The notes: generated by a model from the letters alone, not told the origin. DNA of 64,000 nucleotides from Streptomyces monomycini (GCF_022271435.1 NZ_JAFIQY010000020.1:62001-126000), one strand, 5' to 3'. Shown: positions 1 to 9,137, numbered from the stretch's first letter. Numbers and translations: made by a program.

Positions 1-68
1 GCGTCGGTCGCTCTTCGGCGGCCACGGCCACGGCTGAGGTCCGTCCGGACGACACCGTTCCCGGTCCC

Positions 69-1274
69 TCAGGCGACCACACCGTCCCGGCGCAGCGCTG
101 CTATCCGCTCGCTCGTCAGACCCAGAGCGCTCAGCAGCGCGTCGGTGTGTTCGCCGAGGGCCGGGACGTCCCCCATCACCGGCCCCGCACTCCCGGGCAG
201 CGTGACCGGCGGCAGCAGCGCACGCAGCGGCCCCGCCGGTGAGCCCACCTCCCGCCAGCGGTCCCGCGCCGCGAACTGCGGATGCCCGGCCAGCTCCGCC
301 ACCCCGTTCAGCCGCGCGCAGGCGATCCCCGCCGCCTCCAGCCGCCGTACGGCCTCCTCGATGCCCATCCCGGCCAGCACCTCGCCCACCACACCGTCCG
401 TGGTGTCCCGGTTGGCGACGCGTGCCACATTCGTCGCGAACGCCGGGTCCTCGGCCAGTCCGGGCCGCTCCAGCACCTGCCGCGCCAGCCGCTGCCACTC
501 CCGGTCGTTCTGCACGGACACCAGCACCGGCTGCCCGTCCGCCGTCGGATAGGCGTTGTACGGCGCGATGACGGCGTGCGCGACCCCCGTGCGCGCGGGG
601 GGTGTACCCCCGTACATCCCGAAGTACAGGGGATGCCCCAGCCACTCGGCCAGCGCGTCCAGCAGCGCCACCTCCACCGGGCCGCCGCGCCCGGTCGTGC
701 CGCGGCGCAGCAGCGCGGCCAGGACACCCGAGAACGTGTACATCGCCGCCGCGATGTCCGCCGCCGGTATCCCGGCCTTCGCGGGCTCCTCCGGCGTCCC
801 GGTCAGCGAGACGAGACCGGCCTCGCACTGCACGAGCATGTCGTAGGCCCGCTTGTGCGCGTACGGGCCGTCGGGGCCGTAGCCGGAGATGTCGACGGCG
901 ACCAGCCGCGGGTGCCGGGCGCACAGCGCTGCCGCGTCGAGCCCGAGCCGGGCGGCCGCGCCCTGCGCCAGGTTCTGCACGAACACGTCGGCGACGGTGA
1001 TCAGTTGTTCCAGCAGCGCGCGTCCGCGCGGGTCCTTGAGGTCCAGCGCCAGGGACTCCTTGCCGCGGTTCGCCCACACGAAGTGCGAGGCCAGACCGCG
1101 TACGGAGGTGTCGTAGGAACGGGCGAAGTCGCCGCCGTCCGGCCGCTCGACCTTGATCACCCGGGCGCCGAGGTCGGCGAGCTGCCGGGTCGCGAACGGC
1201 GCGGCCACGGCCTGTTCGACGGCGACGACGGTGATGTCCTCCAGGGGCGGCGGCTGTGGCGCGGTGTGGTCCAT
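69..1274 (-). CDS. CaiB/BaiF family III CoA-transferase
   Basis: 401-residue protein of the formyl-CoA/carnitine-CoA transferase family, which moves CoA between organic acids through an aspartyl-CoA intermediate. Visible family features are the N-terminal segment DLGARVIKVERPDGGDFAR (about residues 35-53), the NRGKESLALDLK block (about 69-80) and an aspartate near residue 145 (AYDMLVQ) at the position of the family's catalytic Asp. The reading frame stays open far upstream, but the ATG at 1274 gives the normal family length. The acid substrate cannot be read from sequence. It lies downstream of, and on the same strand as, the type ISP-like gene, with a 71-nt gap. Confidence 0.9.
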   Translation of the reverse strand: MDHTAPQPPPLEDITVVAVEQAVAAPFATRQLADLGARVIKVERPDGGDFARSYDTSVRGLASHFVWANRGKESLALDLKDPRGRALLEQLITVADVFVQNLAQGAAARLGLDAAALCARHPRLVAVDISGYGPDGPYAHKRAYDMLVQCEAGLVSLTGTPEEPAKAGIPAADIAAAMYTFSGVLAALLRRGTTGRGGPVEVALLDALAEWLGHPLYFGMYGGTPPARTGVAHAVIAPYNAYPTADGQPVLVSVQNDREWQRLARQVLERPGLAEDPAFATNVARVANRDTTDGVVGEVLAGMGIEEAVRRLEAAGIACARLNGVAELAGHPQFAARDRWREVGSPAGPLRALLPPVTLPGSAGPVMGDVPALGEHTDALLSALGLTSERIAALRRDGVVA

Positions 1275-1345
1275 GGTCGGAGCACCTACCCGCCGTCGCG
1301 CGCCGGGCAACGCGCCGGGCCGCACGGTCGCGTCACAGCAGCGTG

Positions 1346-2620
1346 TCACAACAGGGCGAACTGCCCCTCCGGGCCCTCCTCGTGGTGATCCAGTACGGAG
1401 GCCGGGCGGCGGGCAGCGGCAGGCGGCGGCAGCACCCCGGCCGCGCGCAGCTCGGACGCCTCGACGCGCGGTCCGTCCGCCGTCCGCCGGTGCACGTCCT
1501 CCAGCGCCGGGCGCAGTTCGGCCGCCAGCGCCAGCACCGTGATCAGCTCCAGCAGTTCGGTGGTCCACTCCTGGGGCCAGGCGGCGGGGCGTACCGCTTC
1601 CAGGCTGCCCGGCTCGGCCACCGAGGACGTACGGCGCTCGAACCACGCCTCCAGTACGGGCACGCCGCCCGCCTCCGCCTCCCAGGCCGGCCGCGGCACG
1701 GGGGAGACCCGGCCGGGCCCGAGGAGCAGCGCCTCCTCGTCCGGCAGGTAGGAGATGCCGTCGGGCAGTCCGCGGGCGGGCAGCGGAGCCCGTACGTAGG
1801 GCCGCCGGCCGCCGGGCATCCGAGGACGGTCACCGGCGCGCGCCCCGTACGCCGTGCCGTCACCCCGTGCGCCCCTCGTCTGGAGCCACAGCAGCCGCTT
1901 GCCCAACCCGACCCCGTCCTCCCACACCCCGGCGTCGGCGGTCAGCGGCACGACGGCACCGGACGGCGTGGACCGGGCGCTCGCCACCGTCCAGGCAAGC
2001 ACCTCGGCGGCGCCCACCGGCCGGTCCAGCCGCCGGGCCAGCAGCTCCGCCAGCCCGGGCGCCAGGTTCGGCTCGCAGCCGCCGGGCCGCCGGTAGAGCG
2101 GCCGGATGCGGCCGGGACGCCCGGCCGGTGACCGGCCGTCCGGCAGCAGCGCGGAGGCGACCAGCGCGGGCCCTTCCGTCTGCGGCACGTGCCCCAGCTC
2201 CACCACGAAGACCTGCCGCCCGTCCGCGACCCGCCACAGCTCCGGCCGGGCGCTGTCGATCAGCCGGTGGTCGGGCAGCAGCCACTGCTGGTCGTACGGG
2301 CCGTGCAGGACGCGCACCGGCTCGGGGCACGGCCCGCCGGTGTGCGCGAGCCGTCCGGTGGGCGTGGTCTGGCCGGGCAGCTGGGGCACGGCCGTGCGCA
2401 GCGTACGGGCGCGGCTGGGCCGGAACAGCCGCTCGCGCGCCGCGTCGTCCCCGGCCGCGTGCAGCGCCGCCCAGCGGGCCCGGAGCGAGGCGGCGTCCGG
2501 GGCCATGACCCAGCCGCGGCCGAGCCGCAGCGGCGCCGCCGACCAGGGCATCAGGTCGTCGAGCCGGGGCGCCGCCGCGAGCCTGCCGCCGCCGCTCCCC
2601 GTGGCCTGTGTCACCGTCAC
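1346..2620 (-). CDS. Stand-alone type ISP restriction-modification C-terminal-domain protein
   Basis: About 424 residues. The opening block LMPWSAAPLRLGRGWVMAPD, the AALHAAGDDAARERLF segment and the later RPLYRRPGG and ISYLPDEEALLLGPG motifs recall streptomycete proteins annotated as type ISP restriction/modification enzymes, matching the C-terminal target-recognition domain of LlaBIII-type single-chain enzymes. No helicase or methyltransferase motif (no DPPY/NPPY, no Walker boxes) is present, so the protein alone cannot cut or methylate DNA; its role is unknown. I chose the GTG at 2620 because AGGGAGG lies about 8 nt upstream; an ATG 48 nt further upstream is possible. The family assignment is from memory of the motif pattern. 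Confidence 0.65.
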   Translation of the reverse strand: MTVTQATGSGGGRLAAAPRLDDLMPWSAAPLRLGRGWVMAPDAASLRARWAALHAAGDDAARERLFRPSRARTLRTAVPQLPGQTTPTGRLAHTGGPCPEPVRVLHGPYDQQWLLPDHRLIDSARPELWRVADGRQVFVVELGHVPQTEGPALVASALLPDGRSPAGRPGRIRPLYRRPGGCEPNLAPGLAELLARRLDRPVGAAEVLAWTVASARSTPSGAVVPLTADAGVWEDGVGLGKRLLWLQTRGARGDGTAYGARAGDRPRMPGGRRPYVRAPLPARGLPDGISYLPDEEALLLGPGRVSPVPRPAWEAEAGGVPVLEAWFERRTSSVAEPGSLEAVRPAAWPQEWTTELLELITVLALAAELRPALEDVHRRTADGPRVEASELRAAGVLPPPAAARRPASVLDHHEEGPEGQFALL

Positions 2621-2833
2621 GCGGTCGCCCTCCCTGGACCTGCAATGCGCTCGGTTCGCTGGGGGCATCGTAACGGCGGCGGCCGGAGGCGGTCTTTTGC
2701 GAGTGATCACCGAGGGGTACGGTCCAGGCCGTACGCCGTGCCGCGGTGCGCCCGTGCGGCGGAACGCCGTACGCCGCAGGCCCGGTCGTCAGAGCCTGGG
2801 CCCGTGCCGCCGCCGTCCGCCGGGAGGAGCGCC

Positions 2834-4195
2834 ATGACCGCCACGCAGCTCACCGGGGCGCGGGCGGGAGCCCGGCTGGACCGGCTGCCGCCGTCCCGCT
2901 GGCACCGCCGCCTCACCTTCACCGTCGGCATCGGTGCCTTCTTCGACCTCTACGAGATCTTCCTCGGCGGGGTGCTGGCCGCGGTGCTCGCCGAGCGCTG
3001 GCACCTGGACCACACGGCCAGGTCCTGGGTGATCGCCGCCGGGTTCCTCGGCATGTTCGTGGGCGCCAATGTGCTGTCGGTGCTCGCGGACCGCTTCGGA
3101 CGACGCCGGATGTTCCTGGTCAATCTGGGCGCGTACTCCCTGTGTTCGCTGCTCTGCGCCTTCGCGCCGAACGCCGAGTGGCTGATCGCCCTGCGCTTCC
3201 TGGCCGGGCTCGGCCTCGGCGCGGAGCTCGTCCTGGTGGACACCTACCTCGCCGAGTTCCTGCCGCGCGCGGTCCGCGGCCGCTACATCGCCTGGGCGTA
3301 CACCTTCGGCTTCCTCGGTGTGCCGGTGGCCGCCTTCGTCGGCGCGCGCCTGGTGGCCACGCGTGAACTGTTCGGCGTCGAGGGCTGGCGCTGGCTGCTG
3401 GTGGCGGGCGCCCTGGGCGCGGCGTTCATCCAGCTCATGCGCGCCCGGCTGCCCGAGTCGCCGCGCTGGCTGGCCGTGCACGGCCGTGCGGAGGAGGCCG
3501 CGCGGATCGTCACGGACATCGAGGAGCGCGTCGCGCGGGAGACCGGCGAGACCCTGCCGTCGGTCGCGGTGGAGGCGGAGGTGCCGCAGCGCCGCGTCCC
3601 GCTGGGCGAGATGTTCCGCGGCGACCACGGGCGGCGCACCCTCATGTGGTGGCTCTTCCAGGTGCTCCAGACCGTCGGCTACTACGGCTTCGGCTCGCTG
3701 GCGCCGGTCGTGCTGACCGCCAAGGGCCACACCGTCACCGCGTCGCTGAGCTACGCCGCACTCAGTTTCTGCGGCTATCCGATCGGTTCGGCCCTGTCCG
3801 TGCCGCTGATCGACCGGATCGAGCGCAAAACGCTGATCATCGCCGCCGCGCTGGGCATGGCCGGGTGCGGCCTGGCCTTCGGCTTCGCCGACGCGGGGTG
3901 GCTGATCGTGAGCGCCGGCTTCGCGCTGACCGTGTGCAGCAACGTCTTCTCCAACGCCTTCCACGTCTACCAGACCGAGATCTTCCCCACCGGCCTGCGC
4001 AGCAGCGCCATCGGCATCGCCTACTCGCTGTCCCGGCTCACCTCGGTGATCCTGCCGTTCGTCGCGCTGACCGTGCTGGCGGACCTCGGGCCCGGCGCCG
4101 TCTTCACCGGCTCGGCGGTACTGATGGTGCTGCTGTGCCTGGATGTGGCGCTGCTGGGGCCGCGCAGTACGGGACGCAGCCTGGAGCGGATCTGA
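2834..4195 (+). CDS. MFS transporter (sugar/organic-acid:H+ symporter type)
   Basis: 453-residue major facilitator with about 12 hydrophobic segments. The first helix region reads GIGAFFDLYEIFLGG and the loop-2 motif A is ADRFGRRRMF, as in the aromatic-acid and sialate/niacin symporter branches. A central cytoplasmic loop (about residues 210-265) carries the charged segment RARLPESPRWLAVHGR, typical of this branch. The start ATG follows GGGAGGAGC at good spacing. It is transcribed divergently from the type ISP-like gene. The substrate is unknown. Confidence 0.88.
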   Translation: MTATQLTGARAGARLDRLPPSRWHRRLTFTVGIGAFFDLYEIFLGGVLAAVLAERWHLDHTARSWVIAAGFLGMFVGANVLSVLADRFGRRRMFLVNLGAYSLCSLLCAFAPNAEWLIALRFLAGLGLGAELVLVDTYLAEFLPRAVRGRYIAWAYTFGFLGVPVAAFVGARLVATRELFGVEGWRWLLVAGALGAAFIQLMRARLPESPRWLAVHGRAEEAARIVTDIEERVARETGETLPSVAVEAEVPQRRVPLGEMFRGDHGRRTLMWWLFQVLQTVGYYGFGSLAPVVLTAKGHTVTASLSYAALSFCGYPIGSALSVPLIDRIERKTLIIAAALGMAGCGLAFGFADAGWLIVSAGFALTVCSNVFSNAFHVYQTEIFPTGLRSSAIGIAYSLSRLTSVILPFVALTVLADLGPGAVFTGSAVLMVLLCLDVALLGPRSTGRSLERI

Positions 4196-4226
4196 GGTTC
4201 TGAGGTGCTGCGGGGGTGTCCTGAAG

Positions 4227-4257
4227 GCGGGCGGGCCGGCGGACCGGCACCGCCCGC
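4227..4257. terminator. Bidirectional stem-loop between convergent genes
   Basis: GCGGGCGG and GCCGG pair with CCGGC and CCGCCCGC around a CGGA loop, giving about 13 bp with one bulged A. It sits between the stops of the MFS gene (4195) and the convergent hydrolase gene (4263). There is no U-tract, as is usual for streptomycete terminators. Confidence 0.6.
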
Positions 4258-4262
4258 GGCGT

Positions 4263-5132
4263 TCAGAGAATCACCTGGTCCGAGCGGGTCTCCAGGCGGG
4301 CGATCGCCTTGCGGCAGGCGCCGGAGAACTTCTTGAACTCGTCGTTGGTGCTGCCGGGGCGCCCGTCCATCGTGTCCTTGTCGAAGAAGGACGCGCGCAG
4401 TTCGGTACTGAGTTCCAGCTGGCCGCCCTTGCCGAGCATGGTGCGGTTGCAGGGGTTGGCGGGGTTGACTCCGGCCAAGGCCGGGAAGTCGTCGCCGTCC
4501 ACCGTCTTGAAGTGCTTGCCCAGCTCCTCGTGCAGCAGCTTCTTGAAAGCGGCGTTCAGACCGCCGACCACGACCACCTTGGGGTCCTGGCTGCCGCGTA
4601 CACCGGCCTGCTCAGCGGTGCAGCCGTGCAGGCTCAGGACGTTGAGGCTGGAGGCCGCCATGGAGAGCGCGACATGGTCGTCACAGTGCTTCGCGGTGAC
4701 GTGCAGGTCGCGGTTGGTCCCCTGGTTCATGCTGGGCAGCCGCAGGCCCTCGAACATCCAGTAGTCGTACACCGGCTCGCCCGGGAAGAGCGCCGCCAGG
4801 GTGTCGGGCCGGTAGCCCGCTATGCCCAGGCACAGCTCGGAGGTGCCCTTCTCGATGCCGCCGCCGTGCAGCGCCATGATGGTCGTGCGGTGGTACGGGA
4901 GTCTCTCTCCCCGCTCGTTGTCGAGCAGCTCGTGCCGTCTGTAGCGGCGCGCGAACTGGATGCCCTCCTGGCCGGAGAGCTTCTTGTACAGATCAATGTT
5001 GGTGTCGTACACGTCCTTGTCGGACGTGGCACGGGCCAGGGGGGCTCCCAGGCCCGTCACCAGAGGGGTGCTGCTGAGGGCTGCCGCGCCGAGCGCGGCG
5101 GTGAGGACCGTACGACGGTTGATGGGTGACAT
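4263..5132 (-). CDS. Exported poly-gamma-glutamate hydrolase family protein
   Basis: 289 residues. The N-terminus has a twin-arginine-like export signal (NRRTVLTAALGAAALSS, then an Ala-rich stretch to about residue 37). The body matches the zinc-dependent poly-gamma-glutamate hydrolase family (phage PghP/YmaC type), with HGGGIEKGTSEL (about residues 89-100) supplying likely zinc ligands, plus HVTAKHCDDHVALSMAAS and VVVVGGLNAAFK blocks. Such enzymes cut gamma-glutamyl polymers outside the cell; here it may degrade foreign capsules, which is inference. The start is ambiguous: ATG 5132 puts the signal at the N-terminus, while ATG 5141 lies closer to AGGTG. Confidence 0.75.
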   Translation of the reverse strand: MSPINRRTVLTAALGAAALSSTPLVTGLGAPLARATSDKDVYDTNIDLYKKLSGQEGIQFARRYRRHELLDNERGERLPYHRTTIMALHGGGIEKGTSELCLGIAGYRPDTLAALFPGEPVYDYWMFEGLRLPSMNQGTNRDLHVTAKHCDDHVALSMAASSLNVLSLHGCTAEQAGVRGSQDPKVVVVGGLNAAFKKLLHEELGKHFKTVDGDDFPALAGVNPANPCNRTMLGKGGQLELSTELRASFFDKDTMDGRPGSTNDEFKKFSGACRKAIARLETRSDQVIL

Positions 5133-5201
5133 GTCGCACATCTTCACCTGCCGCTCCGTCGGCGCCTCCACCGGGGTGGCCCATCGCGGGCCGGGGCCGG
5201 A

Positions 5202-5951
5202 TCAGTGCGCGTCCAGCGTCACCGTGAAGGAGAACCGGTCGCCCCGGTAGTGGATCAGGGCGACGTCCACCACCCGCCCGTCCTGGTCGTAGGTGATGCC
5301 GGTGTAGTGCAGGATCGGGCTGAGCAGCGGCACCTGGAGCAGCCGGGCGGTCTCCGGGTCGGCCAGCCGCGCCTCGACCGTGTCCGTGATGCGGGCGATG
5401 GCCACGCCCACCGCGTCCCGCAGCACCTTCGTCATCGGCCAGCGCTCCAGGTCCGCGGGGTCCACGCGGGCGGCGACGTCGGGATGCAGGAAGTTCCGCG
5501 CGTGGTTCGTCGGCTCGCCGGTCCTCGCGTCGCCGCGCAGCCTGCGGTACGCGGTCACCTCCGCCAGGCCGGGGAAGTACTCCGCCAGCTCGGACGGCAC
5601 CGCGGCCGGCCCGTGCCCCAGCAGTTCGGTCCGCATACCGGACTGCTGGGCCACGATCGCGTCCACCGAACCGAGCAGCCGCACCGGTGTCCCGCGCCGC
5701 GCGCTCGGCTCGATGAACGTGCCGCGCCTGCGATGCCGGCTGATCAGCCCCTCCGTCTCCAGCTCCTTGAGCGCCTGGCGCATGGTCAGCACGCTCACGC
5801 CGTAGTGCGCGGCGAGCGCGTCCTCGGTCGGCAGGCGCAGCGGGGCGCCGGGGGAGCGGCCGAGTATGGACGCGCGCAGCGACTGCGAGACCTGGTACCA
5901 CAGCGGCAGCTTGCGGTTCAGGTCCAGCGAGTCGGGGGCGAAGGTGGTCAC
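5202..5951 (-). CDS. GntR-family regulator with UTRA effector domain
   Basis: 249 residues: an N-terminal winged helix (about 12-78; RLPTEDALAAHYGVSVLTM and LISRHRRRGTFI are the recognition and wing parts) and a C-terminal UTRA ligand domain (about 95-245). GTG start at 5951, preceded by GGAG at 5-nt spacing. It lies 84 nt downstream of hmgA on the same strand, so it is the obvious candidate regulator of hmgA and may bind the inverted repeat at 7391-7418. That pairing is inferred from position. It could also control the neighbouring exported hydrolase gene. Confidence 0.88.
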   Translation of the reverse strand: MTTFAPDSLDLNRKLPLWYQVSQSLRASILGRSPGAPLRLPTEDALAAHYGVSVLTMRQALKELETEGLISRHRRRGTFIEPSARRGTPVRLLGSVDAIVAQQSGMRTELLGHGPAAVPSELAEYFPGLAEVTAYRRLRGDARTGEPTNHARNFLHPDVAARVDPADLERWPMTKVLRDAVGVAIARITDTVEARLADPETARLLQVPLLSPILHYTGITYDQDGRVVDVALIHYRGDRFSFTVTLDAH

Positions 5952-5963
5952 GACGACTCCGTA

Positions 5964-6035
5964 TCAGGGGCCGGGCGGTGCCCGGCCGGCTCTGTGCTCT
6001 CAGAGGCCGGACGGTGCCCGGTCGGCCCGGTGCGC
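5964..6035. repeat. Two 36-bp direct repeats downstream of hmgA
   Basis: Two copies (5964-5999 and 6000-6035) start with TCAG and run straight into a partial third copy that contains the hmgA stop codon (6036). Each copy includes a GC hairpin; the first is GCCGGGC-GGT-GCCCGGC at 5970-5986. It may act as a terminator between hmgA and the GntR gene. Confidence 0.7.
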
Positions 6036-7361
6036 TCAGGGGCGGAAGTGGCGCTCAAGACCCTGCCACACACCGTCGTAGCCGCTCTGCAGGTGGCCGG
6101 CGCCGGCCGCCTGCCCGGTGAGGGTGACCGGCCAGCGGGTCTCGAACATGAACGCCAGCCCGTCGTCGATCTTCTGCGGCTTCAGCTCCGCCGCGCTCGC
6201 CCGGTCGAAGGTCTCCCGGTCGGGGCCGTGCGCGGACATCATGTTGTGCAGCGAGCCGCCGCCGGGGACGAATCCTTCCGCCTTGGCGTCGTAGGCGCCC
6301 TCGACCAGCCCCATGTACTCGCTCATCACGTTCCGGTGGAAATAGGGCGGCCGGAAGGTGTCCTCACCGACCAGCCAGCGCGGCGCGAAGACCACGAAGT
6401 CCACGCCCGCCAGGCCGGGGGTGTCGGACGGCGAGGTCAGCACGGTGAAGATCGAGGGGTCCGGGTGGTCGTAGCTGATCGAGCCGATGACGTTGAAGCG
6501 GCGCAGGTCGTAGACGTACGGGACGTGGTTGCCGTGCCAGGCCACGACATCCAGCGGCGAGTGGTCGTACGTCGCCTTCCAGAGGTTGCCGCAGAACTTG
6601 TTGACCACCTCGTAGGGGCCCTCCTCGTCCTCGTACGCGGCGGTCGGCGCGAGGAAGTCCCGGGCGTTGGCCAGGCCGTTGGCGCCGATCGGGCCGAGGT
6701 CGGGGAGCTGGAAGGGCTGTCCGTAGTTTTCGCAGACGTAGCCGCGCGCGGTGGCGTCGAGCAGGTCCACGCGGAAGCGGACGCCGCGCGGGACCAGCGC
6801 GACGTGCCCCGGTTCGGCGCGCAGCAGGCCCAGCTCGGTACGGATCAGCAGGCCGCCGTGCTCGGGCACGATCAGCAGTTCGCCGTCCGCGTCGCTGAAC
6901 ACCCGGCGGTCCATCGAGGTGTTGGCGTGGTAGAGGTGGATCGCCATGCCGGTGCGCTGGGTGGCGTCGCCGTTGCCGCCCAGGGTCCACAGACCGGCCA
7001 GGAAGTCGGTGGGGGCCGCGGGCGCGGGGAGCGGGTTCCAGCGCAGGCGGTTGGGGTCGGGCGCGGTCTCGGTGAAGGGGGCGCCGCGCAGCGCGCCGTT
7101 GTCCACCCGCGTGAACGCCGGGTGCGCGGCGGACGGGCGGACGCGGTAGAGCCACGTACGGCGGTTGTGGGCGCGCGGCTCGGTGAACGCCGAACCGCTC
7201 AGCTGCTCCGCGTACAGGCCCAGGGGTGCGCGCTGCGGGGAGTTGCGGCCCACCGGGAGGGCGCCGGTGACCGCCTCCGAGCTGTGCTCGTTGCCGAATC
7301 CCGAGGAGTACGCGAGCCCTTCGGCCGTCTTCCTCGCCCGCTCGTTGCCCGTGCCTGTCAT
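6036..7361 (-). CDS. hmgA: Homogentisate 1,2-dioxygenase
   Basis: 441 residues, full family length. It opens the homogentisate ring to maleylacetoacetate in tyrosine/phenylalanine breakdown, using Fe(II). The family signatures SGFGNEHSSEA (near the N-terminus), WLYRVRPSA and the C-terminal iron-site region YFHRNVMSEYMGL with the later HGPD are present; by alignment with the human enzyme the Fe ligands are His342, Glu348 and His378. The ATG at 7361 is chosen for the GGGAG about 6 nt upstream. No maleylacetoacetate isomerase or fumarylacetoacetase gene is adjacent, so the pathway is completed elsewhere. Transcription probably starts from the promoter at 7406-7434 and is controlled by the overlapping inverted repeat. 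Confidence 0.97.
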   Translation of the reverse strand: MTGTGNERARKTAEGLAYSSGFGNEHSSEAVTGALPVGRNSPQRAPLGLYAEQLSGSAFTEPRAHNRRTWLYRVRPSAAHPAFTRVDNGALRGAPFTETAPDPNRLRWNPLPAPAAPTDFLAGLWTLGGNGDATQRTGMAIHLYHANTSMDRRVFSDADGELLIVPEHGGLLIRTELGLLRAEPGHVALVPRGVRFRVDLLDATARGYVCENYGQPFQLPDLGPIGANGLANARDFLAPTAAYEDEEGPYEVVNKFCGNLWKATYDHSPLDVVAWHGNHVPYVYDLRRFNVIGSISYDHPDPSIFTVLTSPSDTPGLAGVDFVVFAPRWLVGEDTFRPPYFHRNVMSEYMGLVEGAYDAKAEGFVPGGGSLHNMMSAHGPDRETFDRASAAELKPQKIDDGLAFMFETRWPVTLTGQAAGAGHLQSGYDGVWQGLERHFRP

Positions 7362-7390
7362 CGCGCGCTCCCGCCGCTCAAGGGGATACA

Positions 7391-7418
7391 GCAATCCTAT
7401 GGAGGACCTTAGGATTGC
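7391..7418. promoter_or_regulatory. Perfect inverted repeat, operator of hmgA
   Basis: GCAATCCTA and TAGGATTGC form perfect 9-bp arms around a 10-nt spacer that is itself partly symmetric (GG..CC). The centre is about 43 bp before the hmgA start codon and it overlaps the -10 box, as expected for a repressor site. The best candidate ligand is the GntR/UTRA protein encoded at 5202-5951. Confidence 0.75.
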
Positions 7419-7434
7419 GGACCCGGCCCGTCAA
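7406..7434 (-). promoter_or_regulatory. hmgA promoter
   Basis: On the minus strand TTGACG (7429-7434) and TAAGGT (7406-7411) are separated by 17 bp, a good match to the streptomycete housekeeping promoter. The -10 box lies inside the inverted repeat. Confidence 0.65.
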
Positions 7435-7643
7435 CGGAGACTCTCGGCCACCCGGCGGCGGCCGCGCGCGACACCGGTCCGGAGCCCGCCGGCCGCCGGA
7501 CCGGCCGGGCGGCCGCTCGCGCAGCCCGCTGTTTTGCTCGTATTGCTCGCGCGTCAAGACCTTGTTAACGAAAGTTTCGGCCACCTACCGTCGCCTCGAC
7601 CGCCGTCCCGGGCGGTGTTCGAAGGCGAACGTGAGGTACCCCC

Positions 7644-9134
7644 ATGCTGACAATCCTCGGATTCGTCATGATCGCCACCTTCCTGGCGCTGATCATGACG
7701 AAGAAGATGTCGCCGATGGCAGCGCTCATCCTGATCCCCGCGCTCTTCTGCGTCCTGGTGGGCAAGGGGGCGCACCTGGGCGAGTACGTCCTCAAGGGCG
7801 TGGGCGACCTGGCGCCGACCGCCGCGATGCTGATGTTCGCCATCATCTACTTCGGCGTGATGATCGACGTCGGGCTGTTCGACCCGGTGGTCCGGGGCAT
7901 CCTGCGGTTCTGCAAGGCGGACCCGGTCCGGGTCGTGGTCGGCACCGCGCTGCTCGCCGCGATCGTCTCGCTCGACGGCGACGGCTCCACCACCTTCATG
8001 ATCACGGTGTCCGCGCTCTACCCGCTCTACCGCCGCCTGAAGATGAGCCTGGTGGTCATGACGGGCGTCGCCGCCACTGCCAACGGCGTGATGAACACCG
8101 TCCCGTGGGGCGGCCCGACCGCCCGCGCCGCCACCGCCCTCAAGCTGGACGCCGGCGACATCTTCGTCCCCATGGTCCCGGCGCTGGCCACCGGCCTGGT
8201 CGCGGTCTTCCTCCTCGCGTACGTCCTCGGCCGCCGTGAGCGCAAGCGGCTCGGCCTGCTCACGCTCGACGACGCCGGGGCCGCGACGGAGGGCCCGGTG
8301 CCCGGACGGACGGCCGGCGAGCCGGTGCTCGCCGCGGCGACCTGGGGCTTCGGGGCCCGCGTCCGTACGACTGTCCTGCGTACGGCGGCGGCGCGTACGG
8401 CGAAGGCGCGTCCCGCGGTGGCGGTCGGCGGCAGCGGCGGCTCGGCCCCCGCGGGCACCGCGACCGGTGACGCGGCCCCCGGCACCGACGACTTCCAGGG
8501 CCTGGACCCGCACCGCGCCACCCTGCGCCCCAAGCTCTACTGGTTCAACGCCGCCCTCACCGTCGCGCTGCTGGTCCTCCTCGTCCTCCAGACCCTGCCC
8601 ATCCCGGTGCTCTTCCTCCTCGGCGCCGCCACCGCGCTCACCGTCAACTTCCCCCACATGCCGGACCAGAAGGCCCGTATCGCCGCACACTCCGAGAACG
8701 TCCTGAACGTCTCCGGCATGGTCTTCGCCGCCGCCGTCTTCACCGGCGTCCTCACCGGCACCGGCATGGTCGAGCACATGGCCCGCTGGCTCGTCGACAG
8801 CATCCCGGACGGGCTCGGCCCGCACATGGGCATCGTCACCGGCGTCCTGAGCATCCCGCTCACGTACTTCATGTCCAACGACGGCTTCTACTTCGGCATC
8901 GTCCCGATCCTCGCCGAGGCGGGCGCCGCGCACGGCGTCGGCGCCCTGGAGATCGCCCGCGCCTCCCTCGTCGGCCAGGCCCTGCACATGTCCAGCCCGC
9001 TGGTCCCCGCCGTGTACGTCCTCGTCGGCATGGCGAAGGTGGAGTTCGGCGACCACACCCGCTTCACCGTGAAATGGGCGGTACTGACCTCCCTGGTCGT
9101 CCTCGCGGCCGGCCTGCTGTACGGGATCATCTGA
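7644..9134 (+). CDS. CitMHS-family citrate (metal-citrate) transporter
   Basis: 496-residue inner-membrane carrier of the CitM/CitH family, which imports citrate complexed with a divalent metal together with protons. Twelve or so hydrophobic helices are visible. Family blocks include AMLMFAIIYFGVMIDVGLF, SLDGDGSTTFMITVSALYPL and GVAATANGVMNTVPWGGPTA. Residues about 205-285 form a long Ala/Gly-rich loop that makes the protein longer than usual. ATG at 7644 follows GTGAGG. The next gene starts 3 nt after the stop, so the two are probably cotranscribed. Confidence 0.93.
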   Translation: MLTILGFVMIATFLALIMTKKMSPMAALILIPALFCVLVGKGAHLGEYVLKGVGDLAPTAAMLMFAIIYFGVMIDVGLFDPVVRGILRFCKADPVRVVVGTALLAAIVSLDGDGSTTFMITVSALYPLYRRLKMSLVVMTGVAATANGVMNTVPWGGPTARAATALKLDAGDIFVPMVPALATGLVAVFLLAYVLGRRERKRLGLLTLDDAGAATEGPVPGRTAGEPVLAAATWGFGARVRTTVLRTAAARTAKARPAVAVGGSGGSAPAGTATGDAAPGTDDFQGLDPHRATLRPKLYWFNAALTVALLVLLVLQTLPIPVLFLLGAATALTVNFPHMPDQKARIAAHSENVLNVSGMVFAAAVFTGVLTGTGMVEHMARWLVDSIPDGLGPHMGIVTGVLSIPLTYFMSNDGFYFGIVPILAEAGAAHGVGALEIARASLVGQALHMSSPLVPAVYVLVGMAKVEFGDHTRFTVKWAVLTSLVVLAAGLLYGII

Positions 9135-9137
9135 CCC

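Noticed and set aside
1..68. Possible end of a + strand gene (RRSLFGGHGHG, stop at 35-37)
   Set aside because: Only eleven codons lie inside the window; too short to support.
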